Source: Desulfobacula sp.
GTDB taxonomy: Bacteria > Desulfobacterota > Desulfobacteria > Desulfobacterales > Desulfobacteraceae
Assembly (NCBI RefSeq): GCF_030145145.1
Contig: NZ_JAQYWD010000041.1
Span: 1-61,383, forward strand
Length of the DNA: 61,383 bases
Direction: 5' to 3'
This document shows positions 61,315-61,383 of the stretch, one piece after another. Each line of letters begins with the position of its first letter. Position 1 is the first letter of the stretch. Both the position numbers and the translations under genes were made by a program. Under the pieces are notes generated by a model. That model saw only the letters and a program-made list of their open reading frames with translations, searched no databases and was not told where the DNA came from.

Positions 61315-61383
61315 TCAACGGTTTAATGTGATGCCTGCCGCCACAAGATATGGGGCAAGCAGGGCATTTATTTTGTGGTATTT
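61315..61383 (-). CDS. C-terminal end of a phage gene (truncated by window edge)
   Basis: 22 codons open to the edge of the window on the - strand, ending ALLAPYLVAAGITLNR and TGA. It is 28 bases upstream of the scaffold-like gene. Probably the previous head gene of the same phage module; product not identifiable. Confidence 0.4.
   Translation of the reverse strand, partial: KYHKINALLAPYLVAAGITLNR

Overview
The window looks like chromosomal DNA of an anaerobic, probably sulfate-reducing deltaproteobacterium of the Desulfobacterales type. This is inferred from gene content only: a tungsten-type aldehyde oxidoreductase, electron-transfer flavoprotein (ETF), CCG-type Fe-S oxidoreductase, TRAP transport, and the gene order around rpsF-rpsR-rplI-dnaB, dnaA and uvrA. 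No 16S rRNA gene is present to confirm it.

Region 1 (about 1-18.2 kb, all + strand) is a catabolic gene cluster. It holds a benzoate-CoA-ligase-like enzyme, a GlcD-like FAD protein, a two-CCG-domain Fe-S protein, a second VAO/cresol-dehydrogenase-like FAD protein, a small protein ending in Gly-Gly, an HD-domain protein, an outer-membrane barrel of the phenol MetA type, a tungsten aldehyde oxidoreductase with its ferredoxin, a LysR regulator, ETF alpha and beta, two Tm-1-like (UPF0261) proteins and a stand-alone PEP-mobile (swivelling) domain. A sensible reading is alcohol or methyl group -> aldehyde (FAD/Fe-S/ETF) -> acid (AOR) -> acyl-CoA (ligase) on an aromatic or similar substrate; the substrate is not shown by the sequence. 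The most unusual gene is the second Tm-1-like protein, which carries the complete C-terminal lid domain of an acyl-CoA ligase, joined at the hinge motif. The swivelling domain has Ile where the phosphorylatable His should be.

Region 2 (about 19-27 kb) holds an exported protein with a dockerin-like calcium loop. On the - strand follow an opine-dehydrogenase-like gene and a DctPQM TRAP transporter, apparently controlled by a GntR/FCD regulator with several clear palindromes in its intergenic regions, then an unknown 323-residue protein and tRNA-Leu(UAA) with its own terminator.

Region 3 (about 27.3-52.8 kb) is core chromosome: maf-yggS-queH, an orphan PilB/GspE-type ATPase with an MshEN-like front and a cyclic-nucleotide-binding-like back, an ABC-F ATPase, GAF and UspA proteins, an exported pseudo-receiver protein, a DUF503 gene and a GGQ release-factor-like gene, an archaeal-type riboflavin kinase domain fused to a HAD phosphatase, rpsF-rpsR-DUF2232-rplI-dnaB-hflX, a GlcD-type oxidase next to dnaA, an AT-rich gap that is a candidate origin, then pdxA and uvrA. 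HflX carries an N-terminal extension with a RadC/JAMM-like motif, and DnaA has an altered DNA-recognition signature.

Region 4 (about 52.9 kb to the end) is a mobile element just downstream of uvrA: a large serine recombinase whose ribosome-binding site lies in a perfect hairpin, small unknown genes, a catalytic-domain-only tyrosine recombinase, an MqsR/MqsA toxin-antitoxin pair with a DUF3467-like third gene, and phage head genes (scaffold-like, major capsid, double-HTH protein, MuF-like head protein) on the - strand, running off the right edge.
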